A DNA stretch of 64,000 nucleotides from Mycobacterium shinjukuense (GCF_010730055.1 NZ_AP022575.1:868001-932000), one strand, 5' to 3'. Positions 23,825-33,135 are shown, numbered from the stretch's first letter. Notes: generated from the sequence alone by a model not told the origin. Numbers and translations are program-made.

Positions 23825-26017
23825 TTGACCTCGGCCGAGCCAACAGACCCAGCGCCGGCGGTCGAAACCGCCGCGGCGCAGCGGAGCCAGGCGGGCAAGC
23901 GCCGGCGTTGGCCGCACTTCCGGGCGAGCATCCAATCCAAGCTGATGGTGCTGCTGCTGCTGTGCAGCATGCTGTCGGTGGCGGCGATTGTCGTCGTCGG
24001 CTATCAGTCCGGTCGCAGCTCGCTACAAGCGGCGGCGTACGAGCGGTTGACCGAGTTGCGCGAGTCGCAGAAGCGGGCGGTGGAGACGCTGTTTGCCGAC
24101 CTGACGAATTCGCTGGTCATTTACGCCCGCGGGTTGACCGTGATCGACGCGGTCGCACAGTTCACCGCCGCCTTCGATCAACTGGCCGACGCGACGATCA
24201 ACCCGGCGCAGCAACAGGCGATCGTCGACTATTACAACAACCAACTTATCAACCCGGTGGAACGTGCGACGGGTGAACGGCTCGACATCACCGCGCTGCT
24301 GCCGACCAGCCCGGCGCAGCGGTACCTACAGGCGTACTACACCGCGCCGTTCAAATCCGACAGCGATTCGATGCGGCTGGACGACGCCGGGGACGGCAGC
24401 GCGTGGTCGGCGGCCAATGCCCGGTTCAACGGCTACTTCCGGGAAATCGTCACCCGGTTCGATTACGACGACGCCGTGCTGCTGGACACCCGGGGCAACA
24501 TCGTCTACAGCCTGAGCAAGGACCCCGACCTGGGCACCAACATTTTGACCGGCCCGTACCGCGAAACCAACCTGCGTGACGCCTACCTCAAGGCGTTGGG
24601 CGCCAACGCCGTCGACTTCACCTGGATCACCGACTTCAAGCCCTATCAGCCACAACTCGACGTGCCGACCGCATGGCTGGTGGCGCCGGTGCAGGCGGGC
24701 GCTCGGACCGAGGGCGTTTTGGCGTTGCCGCTGCCGATCGCCAAGATCAACAAGATCATGACCGCCAACAAGCAGTGGCAAGCCGCCGGCATGGGGCATG
24801 GGACGGAGACGTTTCTGGCCGGCCCAGACAGCCTGATGCGCTCGGATTCTCGGCTCTTCCTGCAAGATCCCAAGGAATTCCAGCGACAGGTGGTCGCCGC
24901 GGGCACCCCAATCGACGTGGCGAACCGTGCCATCCAGATCGGGGGCACAACACTGCTGCAGCCCGTGGTCAGCGAAGGGTTGCGTGCCGCGCAACGCGGA
25001 CAGACCGGGACGGTCTCCGATACCGACTACACGGGCAACAGGGAGCTGGAGGCCTACGCGCCGTTGAACGTGCCGAACTCCGATCTGCACTGGTCGATCC
25101 TGGCGACCCGGGACCACTCCGAGGCATTTGCGGCCGCGGCCGCGTTCAGCCGGGCCCTGGTGTTGGTCACGGTGGCGATGGTCTTCGTCATCTGTGTGGC
25201 CTCAATGCTGATCGCCCAGGCAATGGTGCGGCCGATCCGGCGGCTGCAGGCCGGCACCCAACGGATCAGCGCCGGCGAGTATGACGTCACGATTCCGGTA
25301 ACGTCGCGTGACGAAATTGGTGATCTCACAGCGGCTTTCAACGAGATGAGCCGGAACCTGGAGATCAAGGAAGAGCTGCTCAACGAGCAGCGCAGGGAAA
25401 ACGACCGACTGCTGCTGTCGATGATGCCCGAGCCGGTGGTGCAGCGTTATCGCGATGGCGAGAAAACGATCGCGCAGGAGCACCAGGACGTCACGGTTTT
25501 GTTCGCCGACATCCTGGGACTGGACGAGATTTCCAGCGACCTATCCGGTAACGAGTTGGTGGGGATCGTCGACGAATTGGTACGGCAGTTCGACTCGGCC
25601 GCTGAATCCCTTGGTGTAGAACGGATTCGCACGCTGCACAATGGCTATCTGGCGAGTTGCGGGATCACCACGCCGCGACTGGACAACGTCGCCCGAACGG
25701 TCGATTTCGCCCTCGAAATGTGCCGCATCATTGAACGGTTCAACCGCCAGACCGGCCATGAGCTGAGTTTGCGAGTGGGAATCAACACCGGCGACGTCAT
25801 CAGCGGGCTGGTGGGCCGGTCGAGCGTTGTCTATGACATGTGGGGTACCGCGGTCAGCCTGGCTTACCAAATGCACAGTGGCTCACCGCAACCCGGAATC
25901 TACGTGACCTCGCATGTGTACCAGACGTTAAGGGATGTGCGGCAGTTCACCGCGGCCGGCACCATCTCGGTCGACGGAACAGACGAGCCGATCTACAGAT
26001 TGGTGGAGCGGTCATGA
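23825..26017 (+). CDS. Adenylate/guanylate cyclase-like receptor with degenerate active site
   Basis: A 730-residue membrane receptor, the length of Rv2435c. TM1 is near 38-60 (LMVLLLLCSMLSVAAIVVVG) and is followed by an extracytoplasmic sensor domain of about 370 residues. TM2 is near 437-462. A HAMP linker follows (MVRPIRRLQAGTQRISAGEY), then a class III cyclase domain from about 557. FADILGLDE keeps the first metal Asp. The second metal region reads ERIRTLHNGYLASCG instead of the usual K-T-x-G-D. The transition-state segment reads YDMWGTAVSLAYQM, with the usual Asn and Arg replaced by Ser and Gln. Catalysis is therefore doubtful. I chose the TTG at 23825 because GGAAGGA (23812-23818) is well spaced for it and abuts the ATG at 23819. 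Confidence 0.87.
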   Translation: MTSAEPTDPAPAVETAAAQRSQAGKRRRWPHFRASIQSKLMVLLLLCSMLSVAAIVVVGYQSGRSSLQAAAYERLTELRESQKRAVETLFADLTNSLVIYARGLTVIDAVAQFTAAFDQLADATINPAQQQAIVDYYNNQLINPVERATGERLDITALLPTSPAQRYLQAYYTAPFKSDSDSMRLDDAGDGSAWSAANARFNGYFREIVTRFDYDDAVLLDTRGNIVYSLSKDPDLGTNILTGPYRETNLRDAYLKALGANAVDFTWITDFKPYQPQLDVPTAWLVAPVQAGARTEGVLALPLPIAKINKIMTANKQWQAAGMGHGTETFLAGPDSLMRSDSRLFLQDPKEFQRQVVAAGTPIDVANRAIQIGGTTLLQPVVSEGLRAAQRGQTGTVSDTDYTGNRELEAYAPLNVPNSDLHWSILATRDHSEAFAAAAAFSRALVLVTVAMVFVICVASMLIAQAMVRPIRRLQAGTQRISAGEYDVTIPVTSRDEIGDLTAAFNEMSRNLEIKEELLNEQRRENDRLLLSMMPEPVVQRYRDGEKTIAQEHQDVTVLFADILGLDEISSDLSGNELVGIVDELVRQFDSAAESLGVERIRTLHNGYLASCGITTPRLDNVARTVDFALEMCRIIERFNRQTGHELSLRVGINTGDVISGLVGRSSVVYDMWGTAVSLAYQMHSGSPQPGIYVTSHVYQTLRDVRQFTAAGTISVDGTDEPIYRLVERS

Positions 26018-27417
26018 ACGTATTTGGCGCGTCGTGGTTTTACTGGGCCGTCGGCATCGCGATCGGATTGCCCGTTGGGCTGATCGTCCTTACCGAGCTA
26101 CATCGCGCACTTGCTCGCAGAGGCAGCCATCTGGCTAGACAGGTGAGCCTGCTGCGTAACTATCTCGTGCCGCTCGGCGCGTTGCTGCTGCTGCTCGTCA
26201 AGGCCGCGCAGATCCCGGCCGGTGACCCCATGGTGCGAATCCTCACCACCGTGTTCGGCTTCTTGGTGCTGGTGCTGCTGTTGTCCGGGCTCAACGCCAC
26301 CGTTTTCCAGGGGGCGCCCGAAAACAGCTGGCGCAAGCGGCTGCCCACGATCTTCTTGGACGTCGCCCGGTTCGCGTTGATCGGCGTTGGCCTGGCGATG
26401 ATCCTGTCCTACATCTGGGGCGTGCGGGTCGGTGGCCTATTCACCGCGCTCGGGGTGACGTCGGTGGTGATCGGCCTGATGCTGCAGAACTCCGTGGGCC
26501 AGATCGTTTCGGGCTTGTTCATGTTGTTCGAGCAGCCCTTCCGCATCGATGATTGGTTGGACACCCCCACCGCGCGCGGACGAGTCGTCGAAGTGAACTG
26601 GCGCGCCGTCCATATCGAGACCGGAGCCGGGCTGCGAATCACGCCCAACTCGATGCTGGCGACCACCTCCTTCACAAACCTCAGCCGGCCGGGAGGCTCC
26701 CACAAATGCACGATTACAACCAAATTCGCCGTCACCGATCCGCCGAATCAGGTATGCGCGATGCTGACCAGGGTTGCCAGCGGGCTACCGCATCTCAAAC
26801 CCGCGGTGATGCCCACCACGGTTGCCCTGGGCGGCGGCGAGTACCGCACCACGGTCGGACTGAAGTCGCCGGCGGACGACGGCGCGGCGCAAGCAACATT
26901 TCTGCCGTGGGTGTGGTACGCGGCACGGCGCGAAGGGCTTCACCTCGACGAGGCCGATGACGAATTCTCAACGGCCGAACGCGTGCAGCAGGCCTTGCGC
27001 ACGGTGGTGGGGCCCGAGCTGCGGCTCAGTCTGGTGGAGCAGCAGGCACTGGTTCCCTACGCGAGGGTGGTGCGGTACGGCATCGACGAGATCGTGCAGG
27101 ACCAGGGCGTGGTGCCGAGGGGGATGAGTTTCATCATCGCTGGCAGTGTTCGGCTGACGGCGACCACCGAGGACGGCTTCGCCGTCGCGATCAGCACGCT
27201 GGGCGAGGGCGCGTTTTTGGGTATGACGGCACTGACACGTCAACCCAACCCCGCCAGGGCGGTGGCGCTGGAAGAGGTGACCGTGCTCGAGATCGATCGT
27301 GACCATCTGGAGCCGGTGGTCATGAGCAAACCAATGCTGCTGCAAGAGCTGGGTCGGCTCATCGACGAGCGCCAAACCAAGGCGCAGCGGGCAACTCATC
27401 GCGAGCGGGTTGGTTAG
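26014..27417 (+). CDS. MscS-family channel with C-terminal cyclic-nucleotide-binding domain
   Basis: A 467-residue membrane protein (Rv2434c homologue). Four hydrophobic segments fill the first 150 residues. The MscS pore and beta domain follow: NSVGQIVSGLFMLFEQPFRI, then VNWRAVHIETGAGLRITPNS. A cNMP-binding fold is at about 335-440 (GVVPRGMSFIIAGSVRLTAT, then LGEGAFLGMTALT and NPARAVALEEVTVLEID). The Arg in ARAVA sits where cAMP-binding proteins contact phosphate. The ATG overlaps the upstream cyclase-like gene (ATGA), so the two are made together, implying a ligand-gated channel and its sensor. Confidence 0.88.
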   Translation: MNVFGASWFYWAVGIAIGLPVGLIVLTELHRALARRGSHLARQVSLLRNYLVPLGALLLLLVKAAQIPAGDPMVRILTTVFGFLVLVLLLSGLNATVFQGAPENSWRKRLPTIFLDVARFALIGVGLAMILSYIWGVRVGGLFTALGVTSVVIGLMLQNSVGQIVSGLFMLFEQPFRIDDWLDTPTARGRVVEVNWRAVHIETGAGLRITPNSMLATTSFTNLSRPGGSHKCTITTKFAVTDPPNQVCAMLTRVASGLPHLKPAVMPTTVALGGGEYRTTVGLKSPADDGAAQATFLPWVWYAARREGLHLDEADDEFSTAERVQQALRTVVGPELRLSLVEQQALVPYARVVRYGIDEIVQDQGVVPRGMSFIIAGSVRLTATTEDGFAVAISTLGEGAFLGMTALTRQPNPARAVALEEVTVLEIDRDHLEPVVMSKPMLLQELGRLIDERQTKAQRATHRERVG

Positions 27418-27671
27418 GCCGCGCAGCCAACCCGGAAGCCGACGGCACCCAGAGCCTGGGCCTGCGCCGTCACGCCCCGCAGACCTGGCCCGACCAGCCA
27501 TTTCATTATCCTCGAAGTCCGAAGGCCCGCCCGCCAGGGAGGGCTGGTGACCACGCTGCTCGTTGCGACCTGGGTAGCCATCGATCGGGCGGTGCGCGAT
27601 GAGGGCCGTTCAAACCGATTGTGCGGCCAGGCCGTCTTACCCAGCCGGCTTGAGCCCGATACGCTGGGGCA
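27418..27671. other. Intergenic gap where M. tuberculosis carries oxyR'-ahpCD to Rv2433c
   Basis: This 254-base gap is all that separates the Rv2434c and proA homologues. In M. tuberculosis the interval holds oxyR', ahpC, ahpD, PPE41, PE25, Rv2432c and Rv2433c. I see no remnant of any of them. A minus-strand frame ending ALGAVGFRVGCAA stays open but has no recognisable family. Confidence 0.6.
27660..27665 (+). promoter_or_regulatory. Candidate -10 element, leaderless proA
   Basis: TACGCT (TANNNT) is separated from the proA ATG at 27672 by six bases, the spacing of leaderless mycobacterial promoters. I see no clear -35. Confidence 0.45.
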
Positions 27672-28943
27672 ATGAGTGTGCAGGCACCATCCCCGAGCGG
27701 GACGGCCCAACAGCGGGAGCCCGACTTGCGCCACGAGGTGCACGACGCCGCACGCCGCGCGCGGGTGGCCGCTCGCAGGCTGGCCACGGTGCCCACCGCG
27801 GTCAAAGACCGCGCGTTACACGCCGCCGCCGACGAGTTGTTGGCTCACTCCAACCAGATCTTGGCCGCCAACGCCGAAGACCTGATCGCGGCGCGTGACG
27901 CCGGCACCCCGGCCGCGATGCTCGACCGGCTGGCGCTGGACCCGCAGCGCATCGACGGCATCGCCGCCGGCCTGCGGCAGGTGGCGGGGCTGCCGGACCC
28001 GATCGGCGAAGTGCTGCGCGGCTACACCCTGCCCAACGGTCTGCAGCTTCGCCAGCAGCGCGTGCCGCTCGGTGTGGTCGGCATGATCTACGAGGGCCGT
28101 CCCAACGTCACCGTCGACGCCTTCGGGCTCACCCTCAAGTCAGGCAACGCCGCACTGCTGCGCGGCAGCTCTTCGGCCGCCAAGTCCAACGAAGCCCTGG
28201 TCACGGTGCTGCGCGCCGCGCTGGTGGGCCAACACCTGCCCGCCGACGCGGTCCAGCTGCTGTCCAGCGCGGACCGGTCCACGGTCACCCATTTGATCCA
28301 GGCCCGCGGGCTGGTCGACGTGGCGATTCCACGCGGGGGGGCCGGGTTGATCGACGCGGTGGTGCGCGATGCGCAGGTGCCCACCATCGAGACCGGTGTC
28401 GGCAACTGTCACGTCTACGTGCATGAATCCGCCGACCTGGACATCGCCGAGCGGGTCCTGTTGAACTCCAAGACCCGTCGGCCCAGCGTTTGCAACGCGG
28501 CCGAGACGCTGCTGGTCGACGCCGCGATCGCCGGGCAGGCGATGCCCCGGCTGCTGGCCGCGCTGCAGGACGCGGGCGTCACGGTGCACCTGGACGCGGG
28601 TGAGGCCGACCTGCGCCGCGAATACCTGGCGATGGAGATCGCGGTGGCCGTGGTCGACGGCGTCGACGCCGCCATCGCCCACATCAACGAGTACGGCACC
28701 GGGCACACCGAGGCCATCGTGACCACCAATCTTGCTGCCGCCCAACGGTTCACCGAGCAGGTTGATGCCGCGGCGGTGATGGTCAACGCGTCGACGGCAT
28801 TCACCGACGGCGAACAGTTCGGCTTCGGCGCCGAAATCGGCATCTCCACCCAGAAGCTGCATGCCCGCGGCCCGATGGGACTGCCGGAACTGACCTCCAC
28901 CAAGTGGATCGTATGGGGCGATGGCCACACCCGTCCGGCCTGA
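27672..28943 (+). CDS. proA: Gamma-glutamyl phosphate reductase
   Basis: The second step of proline synthesis, reducing gamma-glutamyl phosphate to glutamate semialdehyde with NADPH. The 423-residue protein has the aldehyde-dehydrogenase fold. VVGMIYEGRPNVTVDAFGL and LLRGSSSAAKSNEAL are family blocks; the catalytic cysteine is in PSVCNAAETLLV near residue 273. The C-terminus ISTQKLHARGPMGLPELTST is conserved. Rv2427c homologue. Only 15 bases separate its stop from the MoxR gene, so they may share a transcript. Confidence 0.96.
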   Translation: MSVQAPSPSGTAQQREPDLRHEVHDAARRARVAARRLATVPTAVKDRALHAAADELLAHSNQILAANAEDLIAARDAGTPAAMLDRLALDPQRIDGIAAGLRQVAGLPDPIGEVLRGYTLPNGLQLRQQRVPLGVVGMIYEGRPNVTVDAFGLTLKSGNAALLRGSSSAAKSNEALVTVLRAALVGQHLPADAVQLLSSADRSTVTHLIQARGLVDVAIPRGGAGLIDAVVRDAQVPTIETGVGNCHVYVHESADLDIAERVLLNSKTRRPSVCNAAETLLVDAAIAGQAMPRLLAALQDAGVTVHLDAGEADLRREYLAMEIAVAVVDGVDAAIAHINEYGTGHTEAIVTTNLAAAQRFTEQVDAAAVMVNASTAFTDGEQFGFGAEIGISTQKLHARGPMGLPELTSTKWIVWGDGHTRPA

Positions 28944-28958
28944 CCCTAGGAGAACCCC

Positions 28959-29837
28959 ATGGTGAGCGTGCCAGCGCGGCCCGTGCCGCTGTTCGCCGAC
29001 ATCGCCGACGTCTCACGACGGCTGGCCGAGACCGGCTACCTGCCCGACACCGCCACCGCGACGGCGGTGTTTCTCGCCGACCGGCTTGGCAAGCCGCTGC
29101 TGGTGGAAGGTCCCGCCGGTGTCGGCAAGACCGAGCTGGCCCGCGCGGTCGCCGAGGCCACCGGATCCGGGCTGGTGCGGTTGCAGTGCTACGAGGGCGT
29201 CGACGAGGCTCGTGCCCTCTACGAGTGGAACCACGCCAAGCAGATCCTGCGCATCCAGGCCGGCTCCGGAGACTGGGAGACCACCAAGACCGACGTGTTC
29301 AGTGAGGAGTTCCTGCTGCAGCGTCCGTTGCTGACCGCTATCCGGCGCACCGAGCCGACCGTGCTGCTGATCGACGAGACCGACAAGGCCGACATCGAAA
29401 TGGAGGGCCTGCTGCTGGAGGTGCTGTCCGACTTCGCGGTCACCGTTCCCGAACTGGGCACCATGACCGCGGTGCGGGCGCCGTTCGTGGTGCTGACCTC
29501 CAACGCCACGCGTGAGCTGTCCGAGGCGCTCAAGCGACGCTGCCTGTTCCTGCACATCGACTTCCCCACCCCCGACCTGGAACGCCGCATCCTATTGTCC
29601 CGGGTCCCCGATCTGCCCGAGCACCTCGCCGAGGAGCTGGTGCGCATCATCGGTGTGCTGCGCGGCATGCAGCTCAAGAAGGTGCCCTCGATCGCCGAAA
29701 CCATCGACTGGGGCCGCACGCTGCTGGCGCTCGGCCTGGACACCATCGACGACGCGGTGGTCGCCGCCACCCTGGGCGTGGTCCTCAAGCACCAATCCGA
29801 TCAGCTGCGCGCCAGCGGAGAACTCAGGCTCAACTGA
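28959..29837 (+). CDS. MoxR-type AAA+ ATPase
   Basis: A 292-residue chaperone-like ATPase (Rv2426c homologue). Walker A VEGPAGVGKTELAR is near residues 48-61, Walker B VLLIDETDKAD near 135-145, and the sensor region reads VVLTSNATRELSEALKRRC. MoxR proteins act with a von Willebrand factor A partner to mature or activate other proteins. That partner is the next gene, which starts 14 bases after the stop. RBS AGGAGA lies 7 bases before the ATG. The client protein is unknown. Confidence 0.92.
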   Translation: MVSVPARPVPLFADIADVSRRLAETGYLPDTATATAVFLADRLGKPLLVEGPAGVGKTELARAVAEATGSGLVRLQCYEGVDEARALYEWNHAKQILRIQAGSGDWETTKTDVFSEEFLLQRPLLTAIRRTEPTVLLIDETDKADIEMEGLLLEVLSDFAVTVPELGTMTAVRAPFVVLTSNATRELSEALKRRCLFLHIDFPTPDLERRILLSRVPDLPEHLAEELVRIIGVLRGMQLKKVPSIAETIDWGRTLLALGLDTIDDAVVAATLGVVLKHQSDQLRASGELRLN

Positions 29838-29850
29838 TGGGGCTGCCCTG

Positions 29851-31290
29851 ATGGCCCTCCGCCGCATCCGCCCCACCCGGCCGCTCGCCCCGCACGGGCT
29901 GCCCGGCCATTTGGTGGGGTTCGTGGAAGCGCTTCGGGCGAGCGGGATTTCGGTGGGTCCGTCGGAGACGGTGGACGCCGGCAGGGTGATGGCCACGCTC
30001 GGCCTGGGCGATCGTGAGGTGCTGCGCGAGGGCATCGCCTGCGCGGTGCTGCGTCGGCCCGATCACCGCGACACCTACGACGCCCTGTTTGACCTGTGGT
30101 TTCCGCCGGCAATGGGTGCGCGGGCCGTCGTCGCGGACGAGGATGGGGAAACCTGCGCTTCCCTGCCGCCGGACGACGTCGAGGCGGTGCGGCAGATGCT
30201 GCTGGATCTGCTGATCGACAACGCAGATCTGGCCGACATGGACGAGCGGTTGGTGGCGATGATCGCCCGGATCGTGGAGGCCTACGGCAAGTACAGTTCC
30301 AGTCGAGGACCGTCGTTTTCGTCGTATCAGGCGCTCAAGGCGATGGCGCTGGACGAGCTGGAGGGCAAGCTGCTGGCGGGTCTGCTCGCCCCCTACGGTG
30401 ATCAGCTCACGCCCACCCAGGAGCAGATCGCCAAAGCGCTTGCCGCACAGAGGATCGCCCAGCTGCGCAAGATGGTGGACGCGGAGACCAAGCGACGCAC
30501 AGCCGAGCAGCTTGGCCGCGAGCATGTGCAGATGTACGGCATCCCGCAGCTTTCCGAGAACGTCGAGTTCCTGCGCGCCTCTGGGGAGCAGCTACGCCAG
30601 ATGCGCCGGGTGGTGGCTCCGCTGGCCCGCACCCTGGCGACCCGGCTGGCGGCCCGTCGGCGTCGCGCCCGCGCCGGGTCGATCGATTTGCGCAAGACGC
30701 TGCGCACGTCGATGTCCACCGGTGGCGTGCCGATCGATGTGGTGCTGCACAAGCCGCGCCCCGCGCGACCGGAATTGGTGGTGCTGTGCGACGTGTCCGG
30801 TTCGGTCGCCGGGTTCAGCCACTTTACCCTGTTGTTGGTACACGCTCTGCGCCAACAGTTTTCGCGGGTTCGGGTGTTCGCCTTCATCGACACCACCGAT
30901 GAGGTGACCCACATGTTCGGGCCCGAGGCCGATCTGGCCGTCGCGATCCAGCGGATCACCCGGGAGGCGGGTGTCTACCACCGCGATGGTCACTCCGACT
31001 ACGGCAACGCCTTCGTCTCGTTCCTGCAGGCCTACCCGAACGTGTTGTCGCCACGCAGCTCTTTGCTGGTGCTCGGCGACGGCCGAACCAACTACCGGAA
31101 TCCGGCCATCGACGTGCTGGCGGACATGGTGACCGCGAGCCGGCACGCGCACTGGCTCAACCCGGAGCCCAAACATCTGTGGGGCAGTGGCGATTCCGCG
31201 GTTCCGCGGTACCAGGAGGTGATCACGATGCACGAATGCCGGTCTGCCAAACAGCTGGCCGCGGTGATCGATCAACTGCTGCCGGTGTAG
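29851..31290 (+). CDS. VWA domain protein, CoxE-like
   Basis: A 479-residue protein (Rv2425c homologue). The C-terminal half is a CoxE-type von Willebrand factor A domain. The metal-ion-dependent adhesion motif is LVVLCDVSGSVAGFS near residue 308-322 (DxSxS), and VLGDGRTNYRNP is the later MIDAS-associated block. The N-terminal half is helical and charged. The frame is open upstream inside the MoxR gene, but the ATG at 29851, just past the MoxR stop, gives the family length. MoxR-VWA pairs assemble metal centres or complexes elsewhere; here the target is unknown. Confidence 0.9.
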   Translation: MALRRIRPTRPLAPHGLPGHLVGFVEALRASGISVGPSETVDAGRVMATLGLGDREVLREGIACAVLRRPDHRDTYDALFDLWFPPAMGARAVVADEDGETCASLPPDDVEAVRQMLLDLLIDNADLADMDERLVAMIARIVEAYGKYSSSRGPSFSSYQALKAMALDELEGKLLAGLLAPYGDQLTPTQEQIAKALAAQRIAQLRKMVDAETKRRTAEQLGREHVQMYGIPQLSENVEFLRASGEQLRQMRRVVAPLARTLATRLAARRRRARAGSIDLRKTLRTSMSTGGVPIDVVLHKPRPARPELVVLCDVSGSVAGFSHFTLLLVHALRQQFSRVRVFAFIDTTDEVTHMFGPEADLAVAIQRITREAGVYHRDGHSDYGNAFVSFLQAYPNVLSPRSSLLVLGDGRTNYRNPAIDVLADMVTASRHAHWLNPEPKHLWGSGDSAVPRYQEVITMHECRSAKQLAAVIDQLLPV

Positions 31291-31300
31291 GCCGCGGAGT

Positions 31301-32347
31301 TCAGCGGGTCTTCTGAAACACCAGCCAGCGCATCTCGATGGGGCACAGCTCCCGCTGGATGGTGAACACGTCGAGGCCGCTGACCCAATCGGCGTACCAG
31401 CTCGTGGGTGGCCAGGCGCCTTCGGGTAGGTGCGTTTTCTCGTACTCGTATACCGAATCATCGGCGACGAGCTCAAGAGGAAGTCCGGCCGTCGCGGCCG
31501 CCATCTCGTGTCGGGTGAAGATGCCGGTGTACACCTGCTGACCGAACTCACGAGCGGCCCGGTCGGGGGTGTAGTCCCCGTTCGGCAGGAACGCGTTGAA
31601 CACCAGGCGGGCACCGGGAGCCAGGCACTGGGCGGCCAATTCGAACAAGGCGCGCAGCTGCTGTGTCGTCCGGAAATCAGGCACCACCTCGGAGAGCACG
31701 ATCAGTTGATAGTCGCGCCGCAGATCCTCCATGGTCGCGAAGACGTCGCGCACGATGACGCGCACGTCGAGGGATTCCCGCTCGGCGTCCGCGCGGATGA
31801 TATCGGCGAATTTCGGGGTCATCTCCACCACGTCGACCGGGTGCCCACGCCGTGCCAACGCGAGCGCGTTGCGGCCGGTTCCGGCCCCGATTTCGAGTAT
31901 CGGATGCGTCGTGGGGTCGGTTGCTTCGGTGGCCAGCGCCCACACCCGAGCGTCGGGTTCGGTGCCGAAGAGCGGGGGCTCGCGGGTGCTGATCCAGTTC
32001 TCGTATTCCTGGGCCACGGTTCGCCATTGGGCCCTGACCTGGTAGTGCAGGGTCGGGCCGATCGGCGCGTTATAGGAGATCACGATGCTCGACCGTTGGG
32101 AGGCCGAGTAGGCCTCGGCCAACTGTCCCTCGAGCACCGCCCTGAGATGAGCCAGTTCGTCGTCGGAGAACTTCCTACCCACACCCGCGAACAGGACATC
32201 ACACATCTTCACGTACTCGTCGATCATGCCCGGGACGGCCGGCAGCGTGATCTCGCCCGTGACCTGTGTCCGGCTGTAAAACCGCCGGAGCATGGCCTCC
32301 TTCGCCAGCTGCGTGGGATCGTCCGATCTGAGCGGCAGATTGTCCAC
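31301..32347 (-). CDS. SAM-dependent methyltransferase
   Basis: A 348-residue protein, the length I recall for Rv2423. The methyltransferase core starts near residue 147: the SAM-binding motif I is HPILEIGAGTGRNALALARR, followed by VDVVEMTPKFADIIRADAE and a motif II-like LIVLSEVVPDF. The N-terminal 140 residues have no motif I recognise (FYSRTQVTGEITLPAVPGM). The substrate is unknown. It is divergent from nadD across a 122-base gap and converges on the VWA gene with a 10-base gap. IS1558 (Rv2424c), present in M. tuberculosis between these genes, is absent. Confidence 0.82.
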   Translation of the reverse strand: MDNLPLRSDDPTQLAKEAMLRRFYSRTQVTGEITLPAVPGMIDEYVKMCDVLFAGVGRKFSDDELAHLRAVLEGQLAEAYSASQRSSIVISYNAPIGPTLHYQVRAQWRTVAQEYENWISTREPPLFGTEPDARVWALATEATDPTTHPILEIGAGTGRNALALARRGHPVDVVEMTPKFADIIRADAERESLDVRVIVRDVFATMEDLRRDYQLIVLSEVVPDFRTTQQLRALFELAAQCLAPGARLVFNAFLPNGDYTPDRAAREFGQQVYTGIFTRHEMAAATAGLPLELVADDSVYEYEKTHLPEGAWPPTSWYADWVSGLDVFTIQRELCPIEMRWLVFQKTR

Positions 32348-32455
32348 AGACCTCTTCTACACGACCACGCGCCAGGTTGGCGGGTCATTGGATCGATACG
32401 TGCGGGTATGCATGTCCGGTGGCCCGCGCGATCTGAGCCGTGGTATGTGCTCAAG

Positions 32456-32461
32456 TAAGCT
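32456..32461 (+). promoter_or_regulatory. Candidate -10 element of the nadD operon
   Basis: TAAGCT (TANNNT) ends 8 bases before the GTG at 32470. This favours that GTG over the ATG at 32440, which would lie upstream of the promoter element. Confidence 0.45.
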
Positions 32462-32469
32462 GGCAAACC

Positions 32470-33135
32470 GTGCAAACGCACCTTCGCCGGCTGGGAGTGA
32501 TGGGCGGGACGTTCGATCCCATCCATTACGGGCACCTGGTTGCCGCCAGTGAGGTGGCCGCCCTGTTCGGCCTCGACGAGGTCGTGTTCGTGCCCAGTGG
32601 CCAGCCCTGGCAAAAGGGCCGGCACGTTTCCGCCGCCGAGGACCGGTACCTGATGACGGTGATCGCCACCGCCTCCAATCCCCGCTTCTCGGTGAGCCGG
32701 GTCGACATCGACCGCGGCGGTCCGACCTTCACAAGGGACACGTTGCGCGATCTGCACGCCCTCAACCCGGACTGCGAGCTGTACTTCATCACCGGTGCCG
32801 ACGCGCTGGCCACCATCCTGACCTGGCAAGGCTGGGAGGAGCTGTTCGAGTTGGCGCGTTTCGTCGGGGTCAGCCGGCCCGGGTACGAGTTGCGCCGCGA
32901 CCACATCACCGGCGTCCTGGGTGAGCTGGCCGAAAACGCGCTGACCCTGGTCGAAATCCCCGCGCTGGCGATTTCCTCGACCGACTGCCGTCAGCGCGCC
33001 GAGCAGCGGCGCCCACTGTGGTACCTGATGCCCGACGGCGTCGTGCAATACGTGTCCAAACGCAGGCTCTACCGCAAACCCGAGGGCAGCGCGAGCGCAA
33101 CGACCGCGGGCCGGGGCGCCGGGAACACCGCATGA
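32470..33135 (+). CDS. nadD: Nicotinate-nucleotide adenylyltransferase
   Basis: Makes nicotinic acid adenine dinucleotide, the substrate of NadE encoded earlier in this window. The 221-residue protein has the nucleotidyltransferase motif VMGGTFDPIHYGHL near residues 10-23 and ISSTDCRQR near 165 (the SxTxxR-type motif). I chose the GTG at 32470 because MQTHLRRLGVMGG matches the Rv2421c start region and a -10 element lies just upstream. It is the first gene of nadD-rsfS-gpgP-octT-degV, joined by overlaps or near-overlaps. Confidence 0.94.
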   Translation: MQTHLRRLGVMGGTFDPIHYGHLVAASEVAALFGLDEVVFVPSGQPWQKGRHVSAAEDRYLMTVIATASNPRFSVSRVDIDRGGPTFTRDTLRDLHALNPDCELYFITGADALATILTWQGWEELFELARFVGVSRPGYELRRDHITGVLGELAENALTLVEIPALAISSTDCRQRAEQRRPLWYLMPDGVVQYVSKRRLYRKPEGSASATTAGRGAGNTA

